Positions 1-7,785 of a stretch of DNA of 64,000 nt are shown one piece after another (positions within the stretch are counted from its first letter, which is position 1; each line of letters begins with the position of its first letter). The notes below the pieces were generated by a model, which saw only the letters and a program-made list of their open reading frames with translations, was not told where the DNA came from and did no database searches. Both the position numbers and the translations under genes were made by a program. Source of the DNA: Actinomycetota bacterium (lineage in GTDB: Bacteria > Actinomycetota > Acidimicrobiia > Acidimicrobiales > Acidimicrobilacustridaceae). The DNA lies in the NCBI GenBank assembly GCA_016185305.1, contig JACPNV010000040.1:28664-92663 (forward strand), written 5' to 3'.

Positions 1-681
1 CCACTCGGTCGGGATGCGCGCTTCGGAGACGCGCTTGACGAGCTTCTCGGTCTGGCGCCGGTAGCGGATGAGCTCGGCGATGCTGATCATCAACAGGTCG
101 TGCTCTTCGCAGAACTTCACGAGATCGGGCACCCGCGCCATGGTGCCGTCGTCGTTCACGATCTCGCACAGCACCCCCGCGGGGTAGAGGCCGGCCATGC
201 GGGCGAGATCGACCGCGGCTTCCGTGTGCCCGGCCCGCTTGAGCACGCCACCGTCGCTGTAGCGCAGCGGGAAGATGTGACCAGGGCGGGCGAGATCGCC
301 CGCGCGCGTGGCCGGGTCGATGAGGGCCAAGATGGTGGCGGCCCGGTCGGCAGCCGAGATGCCGGTGGTGGTGCCGTGCCGGTAGTCGACGGAGTAGGTG
401 AACGCGGTGCGCTGCGACTCGGTGTTGTCGCGGACCATCAGCGGGATGTCGAGCTCGTCGAGGCGATCGCCGGTGAGCGGCGTGCAGATCACACCGGACG
501 TGTGGCGGACGAAGAACGCGATGTTCTCGGCCGTTGCGGCCTCGGCCGCCATGATGAGGTCGCCCTCGTTCTCGCGGTCTTCGTCGTCGACCACGACGAT
601 GGTCTCGCCCCGGGAGATGGCGGCGACCGCGTCGGGCACCGACGCGAACCTGTCCTTGTAGTCGGACCGAATGCTGCTCAC
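1..681 (-). CDS. ribBA: Bifunctional 3,4-dihydroxy-2-butanone-4-phosphate synthase / GTP cyclohydrolase II, partial
   Basis: The first 227 codons are in the window; the 3' end runs off the left edge. The visible part is the DHBP synthase domain, which makes the four-carbon precursor of riboflavin from ribulose 5-phosphate. The acidic D-D-E-D-R-E-N-E-G-D stretch near residues 20-35, which binds substrate and Mg2+, is intact. The last visible residues, R-I-P-T-E-W, match the junction into a GTP cyclohydrolase II domain, so a bifunctional RibBA is inferred. GTG at 681 is chosen because GGAGG lies 9 bases upstream; an in-frame ATG at 690 directly abuts that GGAGG. The gene follows ribE by 20 bases and is the last visible gene of the rib operon. 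Confidence 0.93.
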   Translation of the reverse strand, partial: MSSIRSDYKDRFASVPDAVAAISRGETIVVVDDEDRENEGDLIMAAEAATAENIAFFVRHTSGVICTPLTGDRLDELDIPLMVRDNTESQRTAFTYSVDYRHGTTTGISAADRAATILALIDPATRAGDLARPGHIFPLRYSDGGVLKRAGHTEAAVDLARMAGLYPAGVLCEIVNDDGTMARVPDLVKFCEEHDLLMISIAELIRYRRQTEKLVKRVSEARIPTEW

Positions 682-701
682 GGGTTTCATCCTCCGGTCG
701 T

Positions 702-1355
702 TCATTCTTCCGTCTCCTGACCCTCGGCACCGAAACGGGGCGCGAGCAGCTTCTCGGTGTACTTGGCGATGATGTCGACTTCGAGGTTGACGCGATCGCC
801 CGGACCCTTGAGCCCGAGCGTCGTGACGTGCTCGGTGTGCGGGATGAGCGCGACGGTGAAGCCGTCGTCGCGCGGGTCGACGACCGTGAGGCTCACGCCG
901 TCGACGGTGATCGATCCCTTCTCGACGATGTAGCGGGTGAGCGCCTCCGGCATGCGCACCCGGAGGTCGGGGGCCGGATCGACGATCTCGCCGACCGCAT
1001 CGACGTGGCCTTGCACGAGGTGACCGCCGAGCCGGTCGTCGAGGCGAACCGGCCGCTCGAGGTTGACCGGGCTGCCCGGCTGCAGATCGCCCAAGCATGT
1101 GCGGGCGAACGTTTCGTCAGTGACGTCCGCGCAGAACCCTGACCCGGGCGGGCATCCCGCCCGCTCGCGCTCCTCTGCACGGCGGCCGCCCTCGTCGGGC
1201 TGGCTCCAGATGTCGACCACCGTCAGGCAGCAGCCGTTGACCGCGATCGAGTCGCCGAGGCCCGAGCCCTCCAACACGCGTGTGGCGCTGATGCGGAGCT
1301 TCGATCCGTCACGTGACGCAACCGTGCCGAGCTCTTCGACGATCCCGGTGAACAT
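702..1355 (-). CDS. ribE: Riboflavin synthase, alpha chain
   Basis: 217 residues. This enzyme dismutates two 6,7-dimethyl-8-ribityllumazines into riboflavin and a pyrimidine. The N-terminus M-F-T-G-I-V-E-E-L-G is the family signature, and the protein has the usual two lumazine-binding repeats; the second begins near R-L-G-G-H-L-V-Q-G-H-V-D. About 22 extra residues rich in E and R interrupt the first barrel after C-L-T-V-V-D. ATG 1355 is chosen for this signature and a GAGG motif upstream; a longer reading frame extends back to 1592 but has no family similarity. It starts just before the ribD stop codon region (ribD ends at 1357), so it is co-transcribed with ribD and ribBA. Confidence 0.95.
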   Translation of the reverse strand: MFTGIVEELGTVASRDGSKLRISATRVLEGSGLGDSIAVNGCCLTVVDIWSQPDEGGRRAEERERAGCPPGSGFCADVTDETFARTCLGDLQPGSPVNLERPVRLDDRLGGHLVQGHVDAVGEIVDPAPDLRVRMPEALTRYIVEKGSITVDGVSLTVVDPRDDGFTVALIPHTEHVTTLGLKGPGDRVNLEVDIIAKYTEKLLAPRFGAEGQETEE

Positions 1356-1356
1356 C

Positions 1357-2565
1357 TCAGGTTCCCTCTTCTCGCTCGTCGGCTCGTGGAACGAGATCGA
1401 TGCGCACGTCGGCGCCCAGCGGCCGCGGGAAGCCGTCGAAGCGGCCCCGCCACACATCGGTGATCGAACCCGCGCCGGGCCCGGTGAACAACGGGGTTGC
1501 ATCGTCGCCACCGAACAGTGCGGGCGCCAGGTAGATGACGTATCGATCGACGAGCCCGGCCGCATGGAAGTCGTGCGCGACCGACGCACCACCCTCGATC
1601 ATGAGCTGCACGATGCCCCGCTCCCCCAGGTCGTCGAGCGCCGCGCCGAGGTCGCCGGACACCTCCAGGCAGGGATGCACCTTGGCACTGGCGCCGGCCG
1701 TGCCGAGCACGACCCGGATCGGTTCCACGACCGGCCCGTAGGTGTCGGCTTCGTCGAGCGGGAGGCGCACGGTCAGCGCGGGGTCGTCGGCTCGCACCGT
1801 GCCCGCGCCGGCGAGGATCGCATCGCTGTCGGCCCGCAGGCGGTGGGCATCGAGCCGGGCCTCGTCGCCGGTGATCCACCGGCTCGTCCCGTCAGGTGCA
1901 GCCGTACGCCCGTCGACGGTGGCGGCCAGCTTGAGGACCACGTATGGCCGGCCGGTGCGGCGGTGCGCGAGGTAGGGCGCGAGCTGTGCTTCGATGACCG
2001 GTGCCATCACACCGGTCGTGACCTCGACACCGGCCGCTTCGAGCTTGGCGATCCCCGCTCCCGCCACCTTCGGGTCGGGGTCTTGCAGACCGATGACGAC
2101 CCGCCGGATGCCGGCTTCGATCACGGCGTCCGCGCACGGGGGCGTCTGGCCGAAGTGCGCGCACGGCTCGAGCGTGACGTAGAGGGTTGCGCCGGCGGCC
2201 AGCGCGCCCGCGGCCAGGAGCGCCACGATCTCGGCGTGAGGACCGGCCGCGCCCTGCGTCGAGCCGGCGAAGGCTCCCTCGGGACAGCCGGGGCTCGATC
2301 GATGCCCGAGCGGGAGCGCAGATCCGAACCGGCTGATGGCAGCGGGCAAAGGCAGCTCGGACGCCCTCGTCGCCACTGCGCCGGGCACGACCACCGCACC
2401 GACCCATGGCCGCGGCGCGACCGATCGCCGCGAGCGCCACGCCTCGTGGATGGCGAGGCTCATCCACAGCCGATCCTCGGGCCGCTGGCCGGCCTCGCGC
2501 GCCAGCTTCGCTCGGACCAGTGATTCGATGCTGCTCGGCTCGATGCCGCGGTCGGGTTCGCTCAT
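1357..2565 (-). CDS. ribD: Bifunctional riboflavin deaminase/reductase RibD
   Basis: 402 residues. The N-terminal deaminase domain has H-A-E and P-C-x(6)-P-P-C zinc ligands, and the C-terminal half is the reductase domain acting on the ribosylaminopyrimidine. Together they carry out the second and third steps of riboflavin synthesis. About 35 residues are inserted between the first beta strand (P-W-V-G-A-V-V-V) and the G-S-T-Q-G...H-A-E zinc-ligand segment, where most family members have a short turn. ATG 2565 is preferred; an in-frame start at 2685 would lie within the promoter. It heads the ribD-ribE-ribBA operon. Confidence 0.93.
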   Translation of the reverse strand: MSEPDRGIEPSSIESLVRAKLAREAGQRPEDRLWMSLAIHEAWRSRRSVAPRPWVGAVVVPGAVATRASELPLPAAISRFGSALPLGHRSSPGCPEGAFAGSTQGAAGPHAEIVALLAAGALAAGATLYVTLEPCAHFGQTPPCADAVIEAGIRRVVIGLQDPDPKVAGAGIAKLEAAGVEVTTGVMAPVIEAQLAPYLAHRRTGRPYVVLKLAATVDGRTAAPDGTSRWITGDEARLDAHRLRADSDAILAGAGTVRADDPALTVRLPLDEADTYGPVVEPIRVVLGTAGASAKVHPCLEVSGDLGAALDDLGERGIVQLMIEGGASVAHDFHAAGLVDRYVIYLAPALFGGDDATPLFTGPGAGSITDVWRGRFDGFPRPLGADVRIDLVPRADEREEGT

Positions 2566-2645
2566 GGCGGGGCGCGCTGGTGCTTGCACTGCCGGCTCTG
2601 GTGCTCGCCTCCGTGGGACCGGTTGCTTGGCTGGCCGGCGCAGGT

Positions 2646-2686
2646 GGTCGAATCCGTCACGACAGTTTTGGATTTCGACCAGCATA
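2646..2686 (-). promoter_or_regulatory. Putative ribD promoter with palindromic operator
   Basis: On the minus strand a TATGCT box (2681-2686) could serve as -10 for ribD. It is followed at once by an imperfect inverted repeat with arms at 2670-2680 and 2646-2655 (GGTCGAAATCC and GGATTCGACC, one bulged base, 14-base spacer). The repeat covers the expected transcription start, so it could be an operator or a hairpin at the 5' end of the message. It does not resemble the FMN riboswitch. Confidence 0.4.
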
Positions 2687-2771
2687 CGCGATCGACGGCG
2701 AGAAGGGAAGAGGGCGAACCCGGCGGCGCTGGTCCGGCAACGCCCGATCGGTCCGAGAGGCCTGGTTGCGG

Positions 2772-2777
2772 CATACT
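2772..2777 (+). promoter_or_regulatory. Leaderless -10 box of the 2784 gene
   Basis: CATACT ends 6 bases before the GTG start at 2784, so transcription probably begins at or next to the start codon. Confidence 0.5.
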
Positions 2778-2783
2778 TCGTGC

Positions 2784-3707
2784 GTGCCTGGCCGCGTGCT
2801 CGCCTCCGTTGTCGCCGCGGTGGCCCTCGCGACGGCCGCGGGCGTGACCGCGGCGTCGACCGCCGAGGCCGGCCAACCCCGCGAGCGGGTGGTGCAACAA
2901 CAGACCGCCGACCGCCCCCGGGTGCTGTTCATCCGCGGCGGCAAGGGCACGGCCGGAACGAACTCCGCGGGACCAGACGACCGCGAGCTCTCCGACATCG
3001 CCGACCTCGACAGCTCGGGCAAGGGCTACGGGCTCTGGGCGAAGTCGCTGGTGGACGCGGGCTATGACGTCTCGCAGCTCGACGAGACGGGAACGCTGCA
3101 GAACAAGATCAAGGTCGACCTGAACGCCGCGGAGCTCTCGCAGTACAAGGTCGTGATCTTCGGGTCGAACAACGCGACCTACACCGCCGCCGATGCCGCT
3201 GCCGTGTCTGCCTACGTCAAAGGTGGCGGTGGCGTCCTCTTCATGAGCGACCTGAACTGGGGCACGGGCTACGACGTCGCCCCCGGCTCCGACAACGCCC
3301 TGATGGCGCCGTTCGGCATCCAGATGCAGCAGGACAACGGCGCCATCCCCGACAAGGTGACGACAGCTGAGTTCACGACGACGGGCCATCCGGCGCTTGC
3401 CGGTGTCTCGAGCATCGTCGGTATCGGCACGTCGGCGTGCACGATCACCGGCTTCTCCGACCCGGCCTTCCGGGCCACGGTGCTGATCCGCTACATCACC
3501 CCGGTGCAGACCGCCGAGAGCAACGGCCAGAGGACCCTACGACAGCCGACTGGCAACGACGGCGCGCTGGTCGTGTGGGAGCCGTCGAGGGGTCGGGGCG
3601 CCTGCTTGTTCGACCGCGACCCGTTCTTCAACAACGCGCTCGCCCAGGAGAGCCACCAGCGGCTCGCCCTCAACCTCGTCAACTGGCTGGCCGGCCAAGC
3701 GGGCTGA
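2784..3707 (+). CDS. Secreted ThuA/glutamine-amidotransferase-like protein
   Basis: 307 residues. The first 29 residues form a Sec signal peptide with an Ala-rich core ending in A-E-A. The mature part starts with a beta strand P-R-V-L-F-I-R-G-G-K-G and continues with a flavodoxin-like fold seen in ThuA/DUF4350-type proteins: Y-K-V-V-I-F-G-S-N-N, then G-G-G-G-V-L-F-M-S-D. No Cys-His-Glu triad is evident, so catalysis is doubtful; a binding or sugar-related role outside the cell is possible. GTG 2784 is chosen because it starts the signal peptide and has a leaderless -10. It is transcribed alone, divergent from ribD and convergent with the MogA-like gene 8 bases away. Confidence 0.7.
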   Translation: MPGRVLASVVAAVALATAAGVTAASTAEAGQPRERVVQQQTADRPRVLFIRGGKGTAGTNSAGPDDRELSDIADLDSSGKGYGLWAKSLVDAGYDVSQLDETGTLQNKIKVDLNAAELSQYKVVIFGSNNATYTAADAAAVSAYVKGGGGVLFMSDLNWGTGYDVAPGSDNALMAPFGIQMQQDNGAIPDKVTTAEFTTTGHPALAGVSSIVGIGTSACTITGFSDPAFRATVLIRYITPVQTAESNGQRTLRQPTGNDGALVVWEPSRGRGACLFDRDPFFNNALAQESHQRLALNLVNWLAGQAG

Positions 3708-3715
3708 ACCGCCGG

Positions 3716-4189
3716 TCAATGGCTGGTGGGCGTGCCGTGCATCAGGCGCAGCGCGTGGGGCAAGACGTCGAGGACGGCTTCGAGGCACTCGATGGCGCCG
3801 GCCGTCGAGCCCGGCGTGTTGAGGATGAGCGCCCGCCCGCGCGTCCCGGCCAGACCCCGCGACAGCCGGCCAAGCGGGTTCACCATCCGCATCGCCTCGG
3901 CGAGGCCGGGCGCCTCGCGATCGAGGATGATCTTGGTGCCCTCGGGCGTCAGGTCGCGTGGACCGAACCCCGTCCCCCCGGTGGTGACGATGAGCCCGGC
4001 GAAGTCGCGGGCGAGCTCGGCCAGCGCCTCACCGACGTTCTCGCGACCGTCGGCCACGACCTGCTGGTCGACGACATCGAAGCCGGCTGCGGTCAACCGC
4101 TCCACGAGTGCGCGCCCCGACGTGTCGTCGCGCGTGCCCTCGATGACGCCGTCGGACACGGTGAGCACCTTGGCTTCGAGATCGGTCAT
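3716..4189 (-). CDS. mogA: MogA/MoaB-family molybdopterin adenylyltransferase
   Basis: 157 residues. The family activates molybdopterin by adenylation before molybdenum insertion. The MPT-binding signature T-T-G-G-T-G-x-G-P-R-D near residues 68-78 and the late N-T-P-G-S loop are present. The ATG overlaps the rsmB stop codon in an ATGA, so it is translated with the def-fmt-rsmB operon. In mycobacteria and streptomycetes this position after rsmB is taken by rpe; here a molybdenum-cofactor gene replaces it, and no other cofactor gene is nearby. MoaB-like paralogues without known activity cannot be excluded. Confidence 0.85.
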   Translation of the reverse strand: MTDLEAKVLTVSDGVIEGTRDDTSGRALVERLTAAGFDVVDQQVVADGRENVGEALAELARDFAGLIVTTGGTGFGPRDLTPEGTKIILDREAPGLAEAMRMVNPLGRLSRGLAGTRGRALILNTPGSTAGAIECLEAVLDVLPHALRLMHGTPTSH

Positions 4190-5475
4190 GGTTGCCCCTT
4201 CGTCAAGGCCAGCAGGTACATGCCGTCGGTGTCCGCGGTCTGCGGCAGGAGGAGGAAGCCGCGGCCGACCGGCTCCCATGGCGATTCGCCGCCAGGCCCC
4301 GCGGGTTCGGCACCGGCCGGTAGCAGCTCGGGATGATCGGCGCCAAGCCAGTCGTCGATGTCGACCGTCTCGGCGTTCGTCAACGTGCAGACGCTGAAGA
4401 CCAGCCGGCCACCTGGTCGGAGTGCACCCGCCGCGGCGTCGAGCAACCCTCGCTGCAACACGGCCAGCTCGCCGACGTCGGACGGCCCGATGCGCCACCG
4501 AGCATCGGGGCGGCGGCGCAACGCGCCCAGGCCGGAGCACGGCGCATCGACCAGCACGCGATCGAAGCGAGTGCTGTCGGGCCACGGCGGCCTGGTGCCA
4601 TCACCGGCGACAACCGACACCCGATCAGACAGGTGCAACCGGGCGACGTTGCTGGCGATCAGCGCGGTGCGGCGGGGCCGCTGGTCGAGCGCGACCACGT
4701 CGGCGCCGGCCTGTGCCATCGCTGTCGTCTTCCCGCCGGGCGCGGCGCACAGATCGAGGACGCGTTCACCTGGCGCGGCCCCCACCGTCGCTGCGACCCA
4801 TTGGGACGCGAGGTCTTGCACGTAGCCGTCGTCGCGGCGCGTCACCGGGGGCGGCGCGTTCATGGTCTCGAGCGCGGCCATCGCCCGCTCGTCGCCGAGA
4901 TCGGCGCCGAGCCGATCGACGATCCAGTCGGGGTAGCTCAGCCGAACGGCCTCGCTCGGCCATGCGGGCTTGGCCTCCTTCACGAGCTTGCGCAGCACCG
5001 CGTTCACGAACGGGCGCACCTTCACCGGCGTGGCCGCCACGGTCGCGCTGACCGCCGCGTACGGCGGGATGTCGGTGAACGCGAGCTGGTACGCGCCGAC
5101 GCGCAGGAACGAACGCACGACGGCGTCGGGCTCGGTGCTCGTGTAGCGATCGACCAGCCAGTCACACGAGCGTTGCCGTCTCGTGGCGCCGTAGACCAAC
5201 TCGGTGACGAGCTTGCGATCGCGCTCGGGCAGCTCGCTGTGATCGAGCGCGTCGGGCACGACGATGTTGGCGTACGCGCCGTCTTGGTCGATGCGGCGGA
5301 GGAGCTCGGCGGCGAGCTTGCGCGTGCGGGTTCCCGGAGAACCGAGACGGTCGCGCGGGGGATTCTGCACCTGTTTGGGCTTGCTGCCCGCCTTGTTCTG
5401 CTTGGCCTTGGCGGGTTTGGTGCGGCCGCCGCGGGTGCCCCGCTTGTTGGGCGGGCGGGAGGGCTTCGCGCTCAT
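4186..5475 (-). CDS. rsmB: 16S rRNA m5C967 methyltransferase RsmB (Fmu/Sun)
   Basis: 429 residues. It uses S-adenosylmethionine to methylate C967 of 16S rRNA. After a Lys/Arg-rich N-terminal tail (about 50 residues) comes a NusB-like RNA-binding domain, then a Rossmann methyltransferase with the SAM loop L-D-L-C-A-A-P-G-G-K-T and the two catalytic cysteines in D-A-P-C-S-G and V-C-T-L. ATG 5475 overlaps the fmt stop codon (ATGA) and is preferred over an upstream ATG at 5703 inside fmt. Confidence 0.92.
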   Translation of the reverse strand: MSAKPSRPPNKRGTRGGRTKPAKAKQNKAGSKPKQVQNPPRDRLGSPGTRTRKLAAELLRRIDQDGAYANIVVPDALDHSELPERDRKLVTELVYGATRRQRSCDWLVDRYTSTEPDAVVRSFLRVGAYQLAFTDIPPYAAVSATVAATPVKVRPFVNAVLRKLVKEAKPAWPSEAVRLSYPDWIVDRLGADLGDERAMAALETMNAPPPVTRRDDGYVQDLASQWVAATVGAAPGERVLDLCAAPGGKTTAMAQAGADVVALDQRPRRTALIASNVARLHLSDRVSVVAGDGTRPPWPDSTRFDRVLVDAPCSGLGALRRRPDARWRIGPSDVGELAVLQRGLLDAAAGALRPGGRLVFSVCTLTNAETVDIDDWLGADHPELLPAGAEPAGPGGESPWEPVGRGFLLLPQTADTDGMYLLALTKGQP

Positions 5476-6374
5476 GGCGCACCCAGCCGATCGCCGGGCA
5501 CGAGATGGGCACCGTTCCTCCAGGCCTTTGCGTCTTGCCGACCCCTGCCCTCGGGCTGCACCTCGATGAGCGCGAGCGCGCCGCCGCCGCCCGTACCGGC
5601 AAGCAACGTCTTTGCTTCGAGCTCGCCGGGGGCCAGATCGCTCGTGGCCGGGTCGAGACGCGCGCGCCAGATCTTCAGCCGCTGGCCGTGGATGGTCGTC
5701 CACGCGCCACCGATGCGGACCAGGCGGTGCAGGTCGAGGGCGGGCTTGGTCCAGTCGAGCTCGAGCTCGGACGGATCGATCTTGTCGGCATAGGTCGGCT
5801 CGCCGCGTTGGGGCACGGGTTCAGGGATGCCGTTCTCGAGGAGGCGAAGCAGGAGTTGCGTGCCGGCGTCGACCAGTCGTCGACGCAGCTCGTCTGCCGT
5901 CTCGTCCGGGCCGATGGTCAACGCTTCGGACGCGTAGACCGCCCCCTCGTCGAGCGCCTCGTCGACCACCATGATGTCGACCCCGGTCGCCGCGTCACCG
6001 GCGAGGATCGCTCGCTCGACCGGAGCCGCTCCCCGCCATCGCGGCAGCAGGGAGAAGTGCATGTTCAGCATCGGCAGCGCGTCGAGGACGTGGGGCGCAA
6101 AGATGCGGCCGAACGCGACCACGATCGCCGCGTCCGCGCCCACACCGAGCGCCGCGTCGATGTCGGTCGTCACCGGGATGCCGAGGTCGAGCGCGGCGGC
6201 TTTCACCGGGCTCGGCCGGAGGGCACCGCCTCTCCCCCGCTTCTTGTCGGCCCGGGTGACGGCCAGCGCGACGTCGTAGTCCGCCGCGACCAACGCCCGC
6301 AGGGTCGGCACGGCCATCGCCGGCGTGCCGAAGTACACGAGCCGGCGGGGATGGGCAGGCGCGGGCGCGGGCAT
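5472..6374 (-). CDS. fmt: Methionyl-tRNA formyltransferase
   Basis: 300 residues. It formylates the initiator methionyl-tRNA with 10-formyl-tetrahydrofolate. The family start L-V-Y-F-G-T-P-x-M-A, the catalytic N-M-H-F-S-L-L-P-R-W-R-G-A-A-P block near residues 103-117, and the C-terminal oligonucleotide-binding domain are visible. It lies 19 bases after def, the enzyme that removes the formyl group again, and overlaps rsmB by 4 bases. Confidence 0.95.
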   Translation of the reverse strand: MPAPAPAHPRRLVYFGTPAMAVPTLRALVAADYDVALAVTRADKKRGRGGALRPSPVKAAALDLGIPVTTDIDAALGVGADAAIVVAFGRIFAPHVLDALPMLNMHFSLLPRWRGAAPVERAILAGDAATGVDIMVVDEALDEGAVYASEALTIGPDETADELRRRLVDAGTQLLLRLLENGIPEPVPQRGEPTYADKIDPSELELDWTKPALDLHRLVRIGGAWTTIHGQRLKIWRARLDPATSDLAPGELEAKTLLAGTGGGGALALIEVQPEGRGRQDAKAWRNGAHLVPGDRLGAP

Positions 6375-6393
6375 CTGGACAGCAACTCGCTCG

Positions 6394-6951
6394 TCAGTCG
6401 GCGTCGACGGTGCCGTCGCTGTGGATGACCTTGTTGCTCGCCTTGTCGGTGCGGCGAGGCTGTTCGCCGAGCATCAGCTCGCGCAGCTCCTTCTTGGCCG
6501 CCTTCTTCTGCTCGTCGTTGAGGTGCTCGACGAGCAGCGTGCCGTTGAGATGGTCGAGCTCGTGCTGGAACAGCCGACTCTCGATCTCGTCGGCCTCGAG
6601 TTGCACCTCGTTGCCGTCGAGGTCGAGGCCGGCGATGAGGATGCGCTTGGGTCGTACGATCTCGAAGTAGAGGCCAGGCACCGAGAGGCATCCCTCGCTG
6701 TAGTCCCATTCGCCGTCGCTCTCGCGGATCTCGGGGTTGATGAGCACGCCCTTGTGGCCCTCGTGGTCGTACACGAAGAACCGCTTCTGCACCCCGACTT
6801 GGGGCGCCGCCAGCCCGAGCCCTGGCGCGTCGTACATCGTCACGAACATGTCGTCGACCAGGCGCGCCAACTTGCCATCGATGTCGGTCACGTCGGCCGC
6901 GCGCTGCTTCAAGACCGGATCGCCGATGATGCGGATGGTGTAGGGAGCCAT
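6394..6951 (-). CDS. def: Peptide deformylase
   Basis: 185 residues. It removes the N-formyl group from nascent proteins. All three metal/active-site motifs are intact: G-L-G-L-A-A-P-Q at 44-51, E-G-C-L-S-V-P at 86-92 with the metal-binding Cys88, and Q-H-E-L-D-H-L at 129-135. The C-terminal tail of about 40 residues is Lys/Glu-rich, as in many actinobacterial forms. ATG 6951 is 15 bases downstream of a dispersed palindromic repeat, which would therefore lie in the def leader or promoter. Confidence 0.95.
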   Translation of the reverse strand: MAPYTIRIIGDPVLKQRAADVTDIDGKLARLVDDMFVTMYDAPGLGLAAPQVGVQKRFFVYDHEGHKGVLINPEIRESDGEWDYSEGCLSVPGLYFEIVRPKRILIAGLDLDGNEVQLEADEIESRLFQHELDHLNGTLLVEHLNDEQKKAAKKELRELMLGEQPRRTDKASNKVIHSDGTVDAD

Positions 6952-6966
6952 CGCGGAGCAGGCTAC

Positions 6967-7077
6967 TTGCCTGGGGGCTGCGCCCCCACGCACGCTCCGC
7001 GGGCTGCGCGTGCTCCCCATCGCCGGCGGGCTCCCTGGCGGTCGCGCCACCGGGCGGCGCTTGCCACGTCGACAACG
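6967..7077 (-). repeat. Dispersed palindromic repeat, copy A
   Basis: A 111-bp element that is nearly repeated at 35635-35746. The two share an uninterrupted 37-base core (7047-7011 here) and a 20-base identical hairpin block. The hairpin is GCGTGGGGGC, loop GCA, then a pairing arm, with one mismatch in this copy. The copy lies between def and the divergent methyltransferase gene and is oriented towards def. Confidence 0.8.
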
Positions 7078-7110
7078 AGTCATCGACCCGACCCCGCAAG
7101 CACCTGTCGC

Positions 7111-7116
7111 TAGGTT
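7111..7116 (+). promoter_or_regulatory. Leaderless -10 box of the 7123 gene
   Basis: TAGGTT followed by 6 bases and the GTG start at 7123. No Shine-Dalgarno sequence is needed or seen. Confidence 0.55.
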
Positions 7117-7122
7117 GACGGG

Positions 7123-7758
7123 GTGCCAGACAGTGGCGAGCACTACTTCAGCAGCCAGCCTGCCACCGGCTCGCGGCGCCGGACCGTGACGCTGGCGCTT
7201 CCGGACCTGACCGTCGAGCTCGAGACCGACCGCGGCGTCTTCTCTGCCGACCGCATCGACCCCGGCACGAAGCACCTTTTGCGCGAGGTGTCGGTTGCCG
7301 GCGACGCCAAGAACGTGCTCGATCTCGGCACCGGCTACGGGCCTATCGCAGTGGCCCTCGCCATGCGGTTGCCGGCGGCGACGATCTGGGCGACCGAAGT
7401 CAACGAGCGGGCGGCCGCGCTGGCCGAAGTGAACGCGGGCCGGGCCGGGGTGGCCGAGCGCGTTCACGTGGTGCGAGTGCGAGAGGACGATGACCGGCTG
7501 GCGGCGATCCCCGACTCGATCGCGTTCGATGCCGTCTTCAGCAACCCGCCCATCCGCGTGGGCAAGGCCCGGCTCCACTCGTCGCTCTCGGGCGCGCTCG
7601 GGCGTATGAGCCCGACCGGCCGGGCCTACCTGGTCGTGCAGAAGCACCTCGGCTCGGACTCGTTGCAGCGCTGGCTCTCAGGCGCAGGCTGGCCGACCGT
7701 ACGCCTGGGTTCGCGAGCGGGCTACCGCATCCTCTGTGTGTCGCGCGCCCGCCCCTGA
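7123..7758 (+). CDS. Class I SAM methyltransferase, RsmC C-terminal-like (MTS domain)
   Basis: 211 residues. The SAM-binding loop V-L-D-L-G-T-G-Y-G-P and the N-P-P-I-R-V-G-K motif (residues about 139-147) match the MTS domain of RsmC/RlmG, which methylates guanine N2 in rRNA. The protein is only the catalytic half; the N-terminal pseudo-methyltransferase domain of enterobacterial RsmC is missing, as is usual in Gram-positives. It starts with GTG directly behind a leaderless -10 box and converges on priA. Confidence 0.82.
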   Translation: MPDSGEHYFSSQPATGSRRRTVTLALPDLTVELETDRGVFSADRIDPGTKHLLREVSVAGDAKNVLDLGTGYGPIAVALAMRLPAATIWATEVNERAAALAEVNAGRAGVAERVHVVRVREDDDRLAAIPDSIAFDAVFSNPPIRVGKARLHSSLSGALGRMSPTGRAYLVVQKHLGSDSLQRWLSGAGWPTVRLGSRAGYRILCVSRARP

Positions 7759-7785
7759 ACCACGGGGGCGCTCGCCATGGGGCGC

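Noticed and set aside
2566..2783. FMN riboswitch upstream of ribD
   Set aside because: None of the conserved FMN-aptamer sequences is present on either strand.
4333..5793. A 486-codon plus-strand frame opposite rsmB and fmt
   Set aside because: It is antisense to intact catalytic motifs of two housekeeping genes.
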